DNA from: Spirosoma fluviale
Lineage (GTDB): Bacteria; Bacteroidota; Bacteroidia; Cytophagales; Spirosomataceae
Direction: 5' to 3'
Length of the DNA stretch: 64,000 nt
Assembly: GCF_900230225.1 (NCBI RefSeq)
Contig: NZ_OCNH01000002.1
Location: forward strand, 311,844-375,843
Both the position numbers and the translations under genes were made by a program. Position 1 is the stretch's first letter; each line of letters starts with the position of its first letter. Positions 43,631-53,037 of the stretch are shown here, piece by piece. The notes under the pieces are model-generated. The model searched no databases. It was not told where the DNA came from and worked only from the letters and a program-made list of their open reading frames with translations.

Positions 43631-45880
43631 ATGGCTAAGACAAAACGCTTTACGTTAGCAGTTGCCTCAGTAGTAGTGCTTTCAATTTTTATGCTGGGGT
43701 TTCAGCAAATCTCCGGTATCAAACCTGCCTTTTCACTCGACGATTACAAAATAGAGGAGGGATTTGAATTAAAATTAATTGCGTCGGAATCGTTGTTGAA
43801 AGCCCCCGTCAGCCTGGATTTCGACAACAAAGGCCGGATGTGGGTGGTCGAAATGATCGGCTACATGCCCAACCTGGAAGGCATCGGCGAGGAGGAACCC
43901 ACCGGCCGAATTTCTATCCTCGAAGACCGGAATAAGGATGGCATAGCCGACCATGCGAAGGTATTTCTGGATAAGCTCGTGCTGCCTAGAGCGATGGCGC
44001 ACGTATACGGCGGCCTGCTGTACGTGGATGGTCCCAAGCTTTGGTTTGTCGAGATCAACAACGACAAGCCCGGCAAAAAAACGCTGGTCGACCCGGTCTA
44101 TGCCGAAGGCGGTAACGTGGAGCACTCGTCCAATGGGTTGATGATGAACATCGACAACTGGATTTATAACGCCAATTATAACTTTCGGTATCAGCTGAAA
44201 AACGGCAAATGGCTGAAAGAACCAACCACCGACCGGGGGCAGTGGGGCATCACGAGAGACAATTTCGGACGGCTGTACTACAACAACAACTCCACCAATT
44301 TGCAGGGCGATTTTGTGCTGCCCAACAAAGTAATCCGAAACAAGTATTTTAAGCCGACCGTCGCCGAACACCAGCGACTGGCCAGCAACCGCGTGTACCC
44401 CATTCATCAAACGTCGGTCAATCGGGGCTACCAGACAGGTGTTCTGGACGAAAAAGGCTTGTTAAAAGAGGTGACGGCTGCCTGCGGGCCACTGGTGTAC
44501 CGGGGTGGCGCTTTCCCGGACGCGTACAATCAGAACGCGTTTGTCTGCGTGCCCGAAGCCAACCTGATCAAGCGAAATATCCTGAACTTTAAGGGCCTTC
44601 AAACAACGGCCAGTCAGGCTACGGAAGGCAGAGAATTTATTGCGTCGACGGACGAAGGGTTTCGGCCGGTGAATCTGTTTATGGGTCCCGACGGTGCCAT
44701 GTACGTGGTCGATATGCACCGGGGCATCATTCAGCACAAGGCGTATATCTCGCAATACCTGACCGAACAACTTGCCAGTAAAAAGCTGGATACACTGCAA
44801 AATGCCGGGCGTATTTTGAAGATCACGAGCAAAACAAACAAGCTCAATCCAACCCCCGATTTCACCAAAGCGACGACTGGTCAACTGGTTGCGTTGCTGA
44901 GCAACTCAAACGGCTGGTTGAGAGATCGTGCGCAACAGGTGCTGATTCAAAGAAAAGATCTTTCGGTTGTTAATCAGTTGCTTACGCTGGCTAAATCTAC
45001 CAATGAATTGGCAACGGCCATTCATGCGCTGTATGTACTGGACGGGTTAAACGCCCTTACATTTGACAATCTGAGTGCCCTGGTGAAGCAATCGAAACAG
45101 CCCGAAACCATTGCCCACGCGCTGGGCCTTCTGGAGCGCTTTGCCACACCCCAGCGGGTGGTCGGCATGAAGGCCATCAGTACCGAATTGCTGGCCCGGA
45201 ACAACGAAACGATAGACCTCTATCTGTCGATGGCGTTGAACCCGTGGCTCAACCTGTCGGAGACCACCTTCCTGCCCATGCTGTCGGAGATAGAAAAAAA
45301 ATACGCGACGCAGAAAGTAGTTCAGGAGGCTATTACCAGCGGCCTTGATGGGAAAGAGGCCGTGTATCTGGCGTCCATGAATCCGAGCGATTTTCTGAAA
45401 AATAACCTAACCCTGACCATCAGTAACCGGCAGAAAAAGCAACTGAACTCCATTTACGTAGCTGAGGTAAATGCCGTTGACGCCCGCACGAAAGGCCTGA
45501 AACTGTTCCGAACCATTTGTGCGACCTGCCACGGTGCCGATGGGAAAGGCATTCAGGATTTGGCCCCGCCCCTCAAAGGCTCCGAATACATTGACGGCTC
45601 CATGAAACGGCTGGCGGCTATCATTCTCCACGGCGTCAGCGGGCCGATTCACGTGAACGGGAAGCTCTACCAGTTGAACAACGAAATGCCCGCCCTACTC
45701 AACAACAAGGACATCAGCGATCAGGACATTGTCGATATTATCCGCTATACCCAGAATGCCCTTGCCAAAGAAGGGAAAGGCATTTCGACTGCTGACGTCA
45801 AAAAAATGAGAGACAAAAAGCCCTCGGGTAGTGGCGTTCTGACCGAAAAACAGCTGCTCGAAGAGGATTTTGAGAAGTGA
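43631..45880 (+). CDS. Haem-c beta-propeller dehydrogenase with HEAT repeats, copy A
   Basis: A 749-residue protein of the 'membrane-bound dehydrogenase / PVC-type haem-binding' group. A signal-anchor is followed by a six-bladed propeller (GRMWVVEMIGYMPNLEG, GPDGAMYVVDMHRGI), HEAT-like helices (about 420-560) and a C-terminal cytochrome c with CATCH at 630-634 and a Met-containing NNEMPALL stretch. It likely oxidises a sugar in the periplasm or at the surface and passes electrons to the respiratory chain. It lies between two GH27 genes, 21 bp after the first, and is paralogous to 49065-51347. Confidence 0.85.
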   Translation: MAKTKRFTLAVASVVVLSIFMLGFQQISGIKPAFSLDDYKIEEGFELKLIASESLLKAPVSLDFDNKGRMWVVEMIGYMPNLEGIGEEEPTGRISILEDRNKDGIADHAKVFLDKLVLPRAMAHVYGGLLYVDGPKLWFVEINNDKPGKKTLVDPVYAEGGNVEHSSNGLMMNIDNWIYNANYNFRYQLKNGKWLKEPTTDRGQWGITRDNFGRLYYNNNSTNLQGDFVLPNKVIRNKYFKPTVAEHQRLASNRVYPIHQTSVNRGYQTGVLDEKGLLKEVTAACGPLVYRGGAFPDAYNQNAFVCVPEANLIKRNILNFKGLQTTASQATEGREFIASTDEGFRPVNLFMGPDGAMYVVDMHRGIIQHKAYISQYLTEQLASKKLDTLQNAGRILKITSKTNKLNPTPDFTKATTGQLVALLSNSNGWLRDRAQQVLIQRKDLSVVNQLLTLAKSTNELATAIHALYVLDGLNALTFDNLSALVKQSKQPETIAHALGLLERFATPQRVVGMKAISTELLARNNETIDLYLSMALNPWLNLSETTFLPMLSEIEKKYATQKVVQEAITSGLDGKEAVYLASMNPSDFLKNNLTLTISNRQKKQLNSIYVAEVNAVDARTKGLKLFRTICATCHGADGKGIQDLAPPLKGSEYIDGSMKRLAAIILHGVSGPIHVNGKLYQLNNEMPALLNNKDISDQDIVDIIRYTQNALAKEGKGISTADVKKMRDKKPSGSGVLTEKQLLEEDFEK

Positions 45881-45887
45881 TGTTTTT

Positions 45888-46004
45888 TGTCATGGCACCG
45901 GCCACCCGGCCCGACGCAGGAGGGATCTTCGGCAGGCGGGCTATTTTTTACTCTTACCGAAGATCCCTCCTGACGTCGGGCCGGGTGGCCGGTGCCAGGA
46001 CAAA
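45888..46004. repeat. Very long palindrome, AGGAGGGATCTTCG family, extended form
   Basis: Arms of about 48 nt (left from 45888, right 45957-46004) with only a few mismatches around an AT-rich loop. The inner core is shared with 34181-34270. Between the GTCAT end and the core both arms carry the additional GGCACCGGCCACCCGG segment, mirrored. It lies just before the second GH27 gene. Confidence 0.85.
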
Positions 46005-46017
46005 CAACCCACCGAAC

Positions 46018-48024
46018 ATGACTAAACTCTTTACCACTCTTTTACTTACGTTAACCCTCGGCGCGCAGGCCCAGAAAACCACCACCGTCTGGCTCGACGA
46101 TCTGCCGATTCAAACGTTCTCGGAAGGACTCCGGCCGGTAAAGGCAAAACACAATTACAGCGACGACACGCTGCGCATCAACGGTACGCGCTATGTACGC
46201 GGGCTGGGTGCTCAATCGCCCTGTGTGCTGGCGTTTGACCTTGGCAAAAAAGCCACCCGTTTCTCGGCCCTGATCGCGGCCGATGATCTGGGCAACAAAG
46301 ACATACCGCTGACCTTCTATGTGTTAGGCGATGGCAAGGTGCTTTTCGAGAGTAAGCCCATGCGCATCGGCGATGCGCCCGTTCCTATCAACGTCGACCT
46401 GACCGGGATCAGGCAGCTTGGGCTTCTGGTGACCGATAAAGTAGGCGGTGTTGGCAACAAGCGAACCTACTGCAACTGGGTCGATGCGCAGGTCGATATG
46501 CTTGGCAACGCCATGCCCGAACACATTCAGCACCCCGGCGAAACGTATAATTTAACGCCACCGCCGTCGAAAAAACCGAAAATCAATTCGGCAACGCTGT
46601 TTGGGGCCACACCCGGCAATCCGTTTCTGTATCTCATTGCGGCAACGGGTGATCGACCGATGACGTTCTCCGCGAAAGGGATTCCGCAGGGGCTGACGCT
46701 GGACCAGAAAACGGGCATCATCACCGGCCGCGTGGCCCAACGGGGAACGTACCGGGCAACACTCGGCGCGAAAAACAAGCTCGGGCAGGCTACCAAAGAA
46801 CTGACCATCAAAATCGGCGATACCATTGCCCTGACGCCCCCCATTGGCTGGAACGGCTGGAACTCCTGGGAAGCGCACATCGACCGCGAAAAGGTCATTG
46901 CCTCAGCCGAGGCAATGGTAAAAATGGGCCTGCGCGACCACGGCTGGACGTATATCAACATCGACGATGCCTGGCAGGGCAAACGGGGCGGGCCGCTCAA
47001 CGCCCTGCAACCCAACGCGAAATTTCCGCAGTTTAAGGAGATGGTCGATTACATTCACTCGCTTGGCTTGCGGGCGGGCCTGTATTCAACGCCCTATATT
47101 TCCAGTTACGGCGGTTACGCGGGCGCGTCGTCCAACTCGGCCTTTGGGGGCGAAACTCACGAGACGATCATGGTAGATCGGCGGGCGTTTAACCGGATTG
47201 CCAAATACCGGTTCGAGACGGAAGATGCCCGCCAAATGGCCGAATGGGGGTTCGATTTCCTGAAGTACGACTGGCGCATCGACGTTAACTCGACCGAACG
47301 GATGTCGACCGCCCTAAAAAAGTCGGGCCGGGACATTATTTTCAGTTTATCCAATAACGCCCCCTTCGAAAAAGTAGCCGATTGGGCGCGGTTGTCGAAC
47401 ATGTACCGCACCGGCCCCGACATCAAAGACAGTTGGACGAGCCTGTACCTAACCTCGTTTTCGCTCGACAAATGGGCTCCCTACACCGGCCCCGGCCACT
47501 GGGCCGACCCCGACATGATGATTCTGGGTAAAGTGTCCATTGGTCCCGTCCTGCACGACACCCGCCTGACGCCTGACGAGCAATACAGCCACGTCAGCAT
47601 CTTCAGTCTGCTGGCTGCGCCCATGCTGATCGGCTGCCCCATTGAGCAACTCGATGCGTTTACCCTGAATCTGCTCACCAACGATGAGGTCATCGCCGTC
47701 AACCAGGACCCGCTGGGCAAACCCGCCCGACTGATCCGAAATGAAAACGGCGTCGAAATCTGGCTTAAACCGCTGGACGATGGTTCGTATGCCGTGGGCC
47801 TGTTCAATACGGGTGATTTTGGTAAAACACCCCAATCGTACTTCCAATGGGGCACCGAAACGCCGGAAGCCTTCACGTTCGATTTTGCCAGCATCGGCCT
47901 GAAAGGCAGCTATAAACTACGCGATCTATGGCAGCAGAAAGACTTGGGTACGTTCAGCGAGACGTTCAAGACGAGTATTCGGCATCATGGGGTAGTGATG
48001 CTTAAGATGGTTGCCCGTAAATAA
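46018..48024 (+). CDS. GH27 alpha-galactosidase with N-terminal NPCBM domain, copy B
   Basis: Paralogue of the enzyme at 41603, with the same 668-residue length, domain order and residue numbers (nucleophile Asp418 in LKYDWRID; RTGPDIKDSW). The two are highly similar through the catalytic barrel and more different in the N-terminal module. The start at 46018 (MTKLFTTLLLTLTLGAQAQ) gives a good signal peptide. The frame is open from 45877, but that part is the intergenic palindrome. Two copies may differ in linkage or be specialised for different galactosides. Confidence 0.92.
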   Translation: MTKLFTTLLLTLTLGAQAQKTTTVWLDDLPIQTFSEGLRPVKAKHNYSDDTLRINGTRYVRGLGAQSPCVLAFDLGKKATRFSALIAADDLGNKDIPLTFYVLGDGKVLFESKPMRIGDAPVPINVDLTGIRQLGLLVTDKVGGVGNKRTYCNWVDAQVDMLGNAMPEHIQHPGETYNLTPPPSKKPKINSATLFGATPGNPFLYLIAATGDRPMTFSAKGIPQGLTLDQKTGIITGRVAQRGTYRATLGAKNKLGQATKELTIKIGDTIALTPPIGWNGWNSWEAHIDREKVIASAEAMVKMGLRDHGWTYINIDDAWQGKRGGPLNALQPNAKFPQFKEMVDYIHSLGLRAGLYSTPYISSYGGYAGASSNSAFGGETHETIMVDRRAFNRIAKYRFETEDARQMAEWGFDFLKYDWRIDVNSTERMSTALKKSGRDIIFSLSNNAPFEKVADWARLSNMYRTGPDIKDSWTSLYLTSFSLDKWAPYTGPGHWADPDMMILGKVSIGPVLHDTRLTPDEQYSHVSIFSLLAAPMLIGCPIEQLDAFTLNLLTNDEVIAVNQDPLGKPARLIRNENGVEIWLKPLDDGSYAVGLFNTGDFGKTPQSYFQWGTETPEAFTFDFASIGLKGSYKLRDLWQQKDLGTFSETFKTSIRHHGVVMLKMVARK

Positions 48025-48224
48025 GCGGAAGTTAGATATAAGCTTACAGATGAGGTTGCTAAATTGGTATTGGATAAACAGACAATTAGAAACGTGATCG
48101 TTTTTGATTGTCTGTTTTGAAGCCGTAGTTGGCGGACCCGTTAACTTTATCCAGTTGTTAGGATCAGAATACGTTAGTGATGACTTGGAAAATTATAATT
48201 TTTCAGCGCTTTTTCTCTTTAGTT

Positions 48225-49046
48225 ATGCCATCCCAGACCATCTATAAACTCCTTATCCGCTCGTTTTTTCTGACGCTGGGTATGCTCGTTATCTGGTGGG
48301 GGCTGGATTCCTTTTTTAGCGGCTCGGTTTGGGCGGGCATGGTGGTCAGCAAATCGGCGCTGGTGGTGGAATACTGCGAATTCAATAACGTGGCCCGGTT
48401 CTTTCACCAGCCCATGAATACATACTCCAATCTGGCGTATTTCTTCTTCGGCGTGCTGATCCTGCAAATTGCTTACGACGACTATAAAAAGGAAGGCATC
48501 CGGCGACAGAACCGGCTGGAATCGTTCCCGATGCTTTCGGCCCTCATGGGCATCTGCTTCATTTATCTAAGCTTCGGCAGTGCCTTTTTCCATGCGTCGC
48601 TGACGTGGATAGGGCAGCGCGTCGACATGAACGGTACATACGGAATTACCCTCGTACTGGTCAGTATCGCGTTTTATCATGTGTTGCCTGAAATTAGATT
48701 TACGCAATTCGTTAAAAACGTCTGGGTCATTGCTTTAGTCATTGTGATTCTCCTGTTTTTGAAAATTGCCTTGTTGATTTCCAGTGGTGTTCTGTTGCCT
48801 TCGTTAATTCTGGCCCTGCTGGTAGGCATTGCAGTAAATTATCTCCAATTCAGGAAAAAACGCTCGATCCTGTTAGCCGTTGCCAGCCTGGTGCTTATGG
48901 TGGTTGCCGTCCGATTTCGCACGCTGGACGTGCAGAAAATAGGCTGCGACCCGCATTCAGTGATTCAGGGGCATTCCATCTGGCATTTACTAACGGCGCT
49001 GAGCAGCGTTTGCAGTTACTCATTCTTTCGATTTGCTAAACCCTAG
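48225..49046 (+). CDS. Ceramidase-like (alkaline ceramidase/Per1 superfamily) membrane protein
   Basis: A 273-residue protein with about seven transmembrane segments. It has the family pattern of metal-binding residues: VEYCEFNN with FHQPMNTYSNLAYF, then SFGSAFFHASLTW and QRVDMNGTYG, and at the end QGHSIWHLLTALSS. These supply the Ser, His and Asp ligands of the zinc-dependent amidase fold (CREST superfamily). Bacteroidota make sphingolipids, so a ceramide amide bond is a plausible substrate. A start at 48177 would add 16 residues. It sits between two PUL genes on the same strand without an obvious glycan role. Confidence 0.75.
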   Translation: MPSQTIYKLLIRSFFLTLGMLVIWWGLDSFFSGSVWAGMVVSKSALVVEYCEFNNVARFFHQPMNTYSNLAYFFFGVLILQIAYDDYKKEGIRRQNRLESFPMLSALMGICFIYLSFGSAFFHASLTWIGQRVDMNGTYGITLVLVSIAFYHVLPEIRFTQFVKNVWVIALVIVILLFLKIALLISSGVLLPSLILALLVGIAVNYLQFRKKRSILLAVASLVLMVVAVRFRTLDVQKIGCDPHSVIQGHSIWHLLTALSSVCSYSFFRFAKP

Positions 49047-49064
49047 ACCAAAATACTCGCTAAC

Positions 49065-51347
49065 ATGAAGCGTAAACCATTGATTGTTTGCACGCTGGCT
49101 CTATCCGCATTGATCTACGCCTGTAAAGTGCAGATGGCGACGAACACCCCCGCCGGTAGCCCGGCTCCGATGACTGCCGCCGTCGATAAGGATACCGCGT
49201 TGCCATTGGCTCCGTTTGCCGTTACGCCCCTAACGCCCGAGCAAAGCCAGCAGGCCTTTGTGCTGCCCCCTGGTTATCATATGGAACTGGTGGCCAGCGA
49301 ACCCATGATTACCGAACCCGTTGCCATTGCCTGGGACGGTAACGCCCGCATGTATGTGGCCCAGATGGAAACTTATACGCAGGACGCCGATGGTACCGGC
49401 ACCAAGGACAAAAAAAGCCGGGTAATGCTCCTGGAAGATACCAACAACGACGGCAAAATGGACAAAAGCTCGGTGTTCATCAAAGACCTGATGCTGCCGC
49501 GTATGATCCTGTGTGTCAACCATGAACTTCTTGTCAATGAGACTGATACCTACGATATTTTCAGCTACAAAGACACCAATGGCGATGGCGTAGCGGATGA
49601 AAAACGAGCCGTATACACGGTTGGTAAAGTAGCGCCCGGTAACCTCGAACACCAGCGTAGTGGGCTGGTCTGGAACATCGATAATTACATCTACCAGACT
49701 GTTGACCCCATTCGTTTCCGGTACGTGGGCGGGATGCTCAAACCCGATTCCCTGCACAGCGGCTCCAATGGGCAATGGGGACTGACGCACGACAATTACG
49801 GCCGGTTGTTTTATAGCCGGGGTGGGGGCGAAAACGCCGGTTCGGGCTTTCAGATCAACCCGAAATACGGTGCCCTGGAGTTTGCCGACGCGTATAACGA
49901 AGAAACATTCAGCCCCGTCTGGTCGCGCATTTCCAATCCCGAAGTGCAGGGTGGTCCGCCCCGGTTACGTCCCGATAGTACCCTGAACCACTTTACGTCG
50001 GGCAATGGCCAGTCTATTTTCCGGGGCGACCGCCTGCCTGCCGATCTGGTGGGCGATTACCTGATCAACGAACCCGTAGCACGGATTATACGCCGGGCGA
50101 AAGTCGTTAATCGGGACGGCAAGACCTATCTGGAAAACGTGTACAAGCACAAGGAGTTTATTGCCAGCACTGACTTTTTCTTCCGACCCGTCAACACCTA
50201 CACCGGCCCGGATGGCTTACTGTACATCATCGACATGAACCGGGGCATTATTCAGGAATCCAACTGGACGAAAAAAGGGACGTTCCTGCGGAATAAAATC
50301 GACCAGTACGGAATCGCCAAAGTGAACCAGCGCGGCCGCATCTGGCGGTTAGTACACGATGGCTATACACCCGGTCCGAAGCCTAACATGCTCGACGTTC
50401 CGGCGGTCGATTTAGTGAAACACCTGGATCATGCCAACGGCTGGTGGCGGGATAATGCCCAAAAACAGATCGTACTTCTCGGCGATAAGTCGGTTATTCC
50501 GACGCTGAAACAAATGGCTGGCGGTCAGAAAGGGGCTTCGGCGTTGGGACGTCTGCACGCGTTGTGGACGCTCGAAGGTCTGGAGGCCATCGACAAAGAG
50601 CTGTTGACGGCTACGCTTAAAGACACCGATGCGCAAATCCGGCGGGCATCGGTCTGGATCAGTGAGCGTTACCTCAAACAGAACGATGCCGACATGATTG
50701 CCCGCGTAGGTGGTCTGGTGAGTGATCCGAATTACGACGTAAAAACGCAGTTGGTTCTATCCTTAGGGGCTAATAAAAATGAGCGCGCCCGGCAAATCGT
50801 TCAGGATATTCTGGCCCAAAATCCGGAGAATCAAATGCTCGCCCGCGCCAAAAACAGCATCGACCGAAACGAAGATGCCAAGGTATACGGTATGAAGCTG
50901 GGTGGCTTCACGGCCTCGGAGCGGAAGCTGATCGTGAGTGGGGGAGAAATTTACAAAGGCATGTGTTCGCCCTGCCACGGGGGCGATGGCAATGGCTTAC
51001 CCACCAATGCGGCACCGGCCTTGCGAGGAGCCAGACACGTTAATAACGACCGGGATTACGCCATCCGGATTTTGCTGCATGGCCTGAAAGGCCCGATTGA
51101 GGGGAAGACGTACCCCAGCGAAATGGCCTCAATGAAAGACAACACCGATGAGTGGATTGCTTCGGTGGTCAGCTACATCCGCTATGAATTTGCAGGTACG
51201 TCGGTGAGAGGGATAAAAGGTCGGCAATCGGCGGTAGTTCAGCCCGAGGAGATCAAAAAAGTACGGGAATCCTACCCATCCTCACGCGAAGCCTGGACAA
51301 TAGACGAACTTGAAAAACAACTCCTGCCCACAACGACGTTGAAGTAA
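49065..51347 (+). CDS. Haem-c beta-propeller dehydrogenase lipoprotein, copy B
   Basis: A 760-residue paralogue of 43631-45880 with the same order: propeller (NARMYVAQMETYTQD, GPDGLLYIIDMNRGI), HEAT-like repeats (about 460-600) and C-terminal cytochrome c with CSPCH at 634-638. The N-terminus ends in a lipobox-like LIYAC, so it is probably a lipoprotein, unlike copy A. It would oxidise an extracytoplasmic sugar, feeding electrons to the respiratory chain. It precedes the Gfo/Idh/MocA gene, from which a perfect palindrome separates it. Confidence 0.85.
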   Translation: MKRKPLIVCTLALSALIYACKVQMATNTPAGSPAPMTAAVDKDTALPLAPFAVTPLTPEQSQQAFVLPPGYHMELVASEPMITEPVAIAWDGNARMYVAQMETYTQDADGTGTKDKKSRVMLLEDTNNDGKMDKSSVFIKDLMLPRMILCVNHELLVNETDTYDIFSYKDTNGDGVADEKRAVYTVGKVAPGNLEHQRSGLVWNIDNYIYQTVDPIRFRYVGGMLKPDSLHSGSNGQWGLTHDNYGRLFYSRGGGENAGSGFQINPKYGALEFADAYNEETFSPVWSRISNPEVQGGPPRLRPDSTLNHFTSGNGQSIFRGDRLPADLVGDYLINEPVARIIRRAKVVNRDGKTYLENVYKHKEFIASTDFFFRPVNTYTGPDGLLYIIDMNRGIIQESNWTKKGTFLRNKIDQYGIAKVNQRGRIWRLVHDGYTPGPKPNMLDVPAVDLVKHLDHANGWWRDNAQKQIVLLGDKSVIPTLKQMAGGQKGASALGRLHALWTLEGLEAIDKELLTATLKDTDAQIRRASVWISERYLKQNDADMIARVGGLVSDPNYDVKTQLVLSLGANKNERARQIVQDILAQNPENQMLARAKNSIDRNEDAKVYGMKLGGFTASERKLIVSGGEIYKGMCSPCHGGDGNGLPTNAAPALRGARHVNNDRDYAIRILLHGLKGPIEGKTYPSEMASMKDNTDEWIASVVSYIRYEFAGTSVRGIKGRQSAVVQPEEIKKVRESYPSSREAWTIDELEKQLLPTTTLK

Positions 51348-51434
51348 TTGTTTTGTGTAGTACCGACCGTCCCGGTCGGGTGTGAAGTAAGTTGCCTTAC
51401 ACCCGACCGGGACGGTCGGTACTACACAAAACAA
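51348..51434. repeat. Perfect 36-bp palindrome, GACCGGGACGGTC family
   Basis: Arms 51348-51383 and 51399-51434 are identical inverted copies with a 15-nt loop, GAAGTAAGTTGCCTT. The same loop occurs in 52789-52903. The repeat begins right at the stop of the cytochrome gene. Confidence 0.92.
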
Positions 51435-51461
51435 ATCCAACCCCCTTTTACCAACATAAAC

Positions 51462-52781
51462 ATGAAAGAAGAACAAGGCATTAATCGCCGGGATTTCGTT
51501 GGGAAAGCCGCTACCGCTGTGGCCGGTTTTATGATCGTTCCCCGCTTCGTGCTGGGCGGCAAACGGCCAGACGGCACCAAATATCTGGCACCCAGCGATG
51601 TTATTTCCCTGGGCTTTATCGGTACCGGCAAGCAGGGAAAAGGGCTTATTAATTCGTTTTTAGGTACGAATGAAGCCCGGATCATTGCCATCAGCGAAGT
51701 CTACAAAGCCAAAGCACAACAGGGACTGGACCGGATAAAAGCCCATTACGAAAAGAACCCGCAGTCAGGCAAGTACGGTGACGTTCCGGTCTATACCGAT
51801 TTTCGGGAGCTATTGGCCCGTAAAGACATTGACGCCGTAGTCATTGCCACCCCCGACCATTGGCACGCAGCTATGGCCGTTCGGGCGGCTCAGGCGGGCA
51901 AAGATATTTATTGCGAGAAACCACTGGCGCTTACCGTGAAAGAAGGTCGGGCCATGGTCGATGCCGCCCGCAAATACAACCGGGTGTTCCAGACGGGAAG
52001 TATGCAGCGGTCGTGGCCGGAGTTTCGGCAAACGGCCGAACTGATTCGCAATGGCTATATCGGCGAAGTAAAAACGATTAAAGTGAACGTCGGCCCACCG
52101 CCAACGCCTTACGATCTGCCTGCCGAACCTATTCCCGATGGGCTCGACTGGGGTAAATGGCTCGGCCCCAACGAGCCGGTGGCGTTCAATTCTGAACTGG
52201 CACCCCCGCTTTCGAAAGATGTGTTCCCCAATTGGCGCAACTACCGGGAGTTCGGCGGGGGCATGGTGACCGACTGGGGTGCCCATATGTTCGACATCGT
52301 GCAATGGTCGCTGGATATGGACAACAGCGGTCCCGTAGAGGTGATTGCGCCTGATGGCAAAGACCACCCGTTTCTGACCTATAAATACGACAACGGCATT
52401 GTGATGACCCATGAGAAATGGGACTGGAACAACGCCATACATTTCGTGGGGACGGAAGGTGAAATTAAAGTGCAGCGGAAAAAAATCGAAACGACACCGA
52501 TTTCATTGGCCACCAAAGAAATTGGCGAGACCGAAAAGCATGTATACAGGAGCGACAACCATTACAAGGATTTTCTGGAGGCCATGCGCAAACGCAGCAA
52601 ACCCATCTGCGACGTTGAGATCGGCCATCGCACCGCATCGGTCTGCAACATCGGTAACATTGCGTACCGACTGAATCGCCCCCTGCAATGGAATCCGAAG
52701 AAAGAACAGTTTAAGAACGATGCCGAAGCCAATGCCCTCCTCGGCCGCCCCATGAAAAATGAGTGGGGGATTAAGCTTTAA
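51462..52781 (+). CDS. Tat-exported Gfo/Idh/MocA-family oxidoreductase
   Basis: NAD(P)-dependent sugar oxidoreductase of 439 residues. It begins MKEEQGINRRDFVGKAATA, a twin-arginine signal, as expected for an enzyme exported with bound NAD. The Rossmann motif is GFIGTGKQGKGL, followed by ATPDHWHAAM and the CEKPLAL motif with the usual catalytic Lys, and WGAHMFDIVQW. The frame is open from 51348, but that is the palindrome. Members act as glycosidases by redox or as C3 dehydrogenases/epimerases. Here it could make or reduce the 3-keto sugar used by the DUF1080 protein. It is bracketed by two related palindromes. Confidence 0.88.
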   Translation: MKEEQGINRRDFVGKAATAVAGFMIVPRFVLGGKRPDGTKYLAPSDVISLGFIGTGKQGKGLINSFLGTNEARIIAISEVYKAKAQQGLDRIKAHYEKNPQSGKYGDVPVYTDFRELLARKDIDAVVIATPDHWHAAMAVRAAQAGKDIYCEKPLALTVKEGRAMVDAARKYNRVFQTGSMQRSWPEFRQTAELIRNGYIGEVKTIKVNVGPPPTPYDLPAEPIPDGLDWGKWLGPNEPVAFNSELAPPLSKDVFPNWRNYREFGGGMVTDWGAHMFDIVQWSLDMDNSGPVEVIAPDGKDHPFLTYKYDNGIVMTHEKWDWNNAIHFVGTEGEIKVQRKKIETTPISLATKEIGETEKHVYRSDNHYKDFLEAMRKRSKPICDVEIGHRTASVCNIGNIAYRLNRPLQWNPKKEQFKNDAEANALLGRPMKNEWGIKL

Positions 52782-52788
52782 GTAATGC

Positions 52789-52903
52789 CGGTTTGTGTAG
52801 TGCCGAGCGTCGGCCCGGCGACCGTCCCGGTCGGCCGTGAAGTAAGTTGCCTTACACCCGACCGGGACGGTCGCCGGGCCGACGCTCGGCACTACACAAA
52901 CCG
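52789..52903. repeat. Perfect 46-bp palindrome, GACCGGGACGGTC family, expanded form
   Basis: Arms 52789-52834 and 52858-52903 are perfect inverted copies with a 23-nt loop that includes GTGAAGTAAGTTGCCTTAC, as in the repeat at 51348. Relative to that copy both arms carry the additional GCGTCGGCCCGGCGA or its complement. Confidence 0.92.
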
Positions 52904-53037
52904 TTTCTTTCAGCCGCTCGGCATTTTCGGCGATGCGGAGTTACTGTATCATTGGTCTTGTCCTCACAGACCGAAGATACGGTTGCGCGGCTTCCCTGCC
53001 GCGTTACGTATACAGAACCAATACCCCACCAATCAGA

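Noticed and set aside
45877-46017. Longer GH27-B start overlapping the cytochrome gene
   Set aside because: These codons are the palindrome at 45888-46004; copy A and the signal peptide support 46018.
51348-51461. Longer Gfo/Idh/MocA start at 51348
   Set aside because: It translates the palindrome; the twin-arginine signal begins at 51462.
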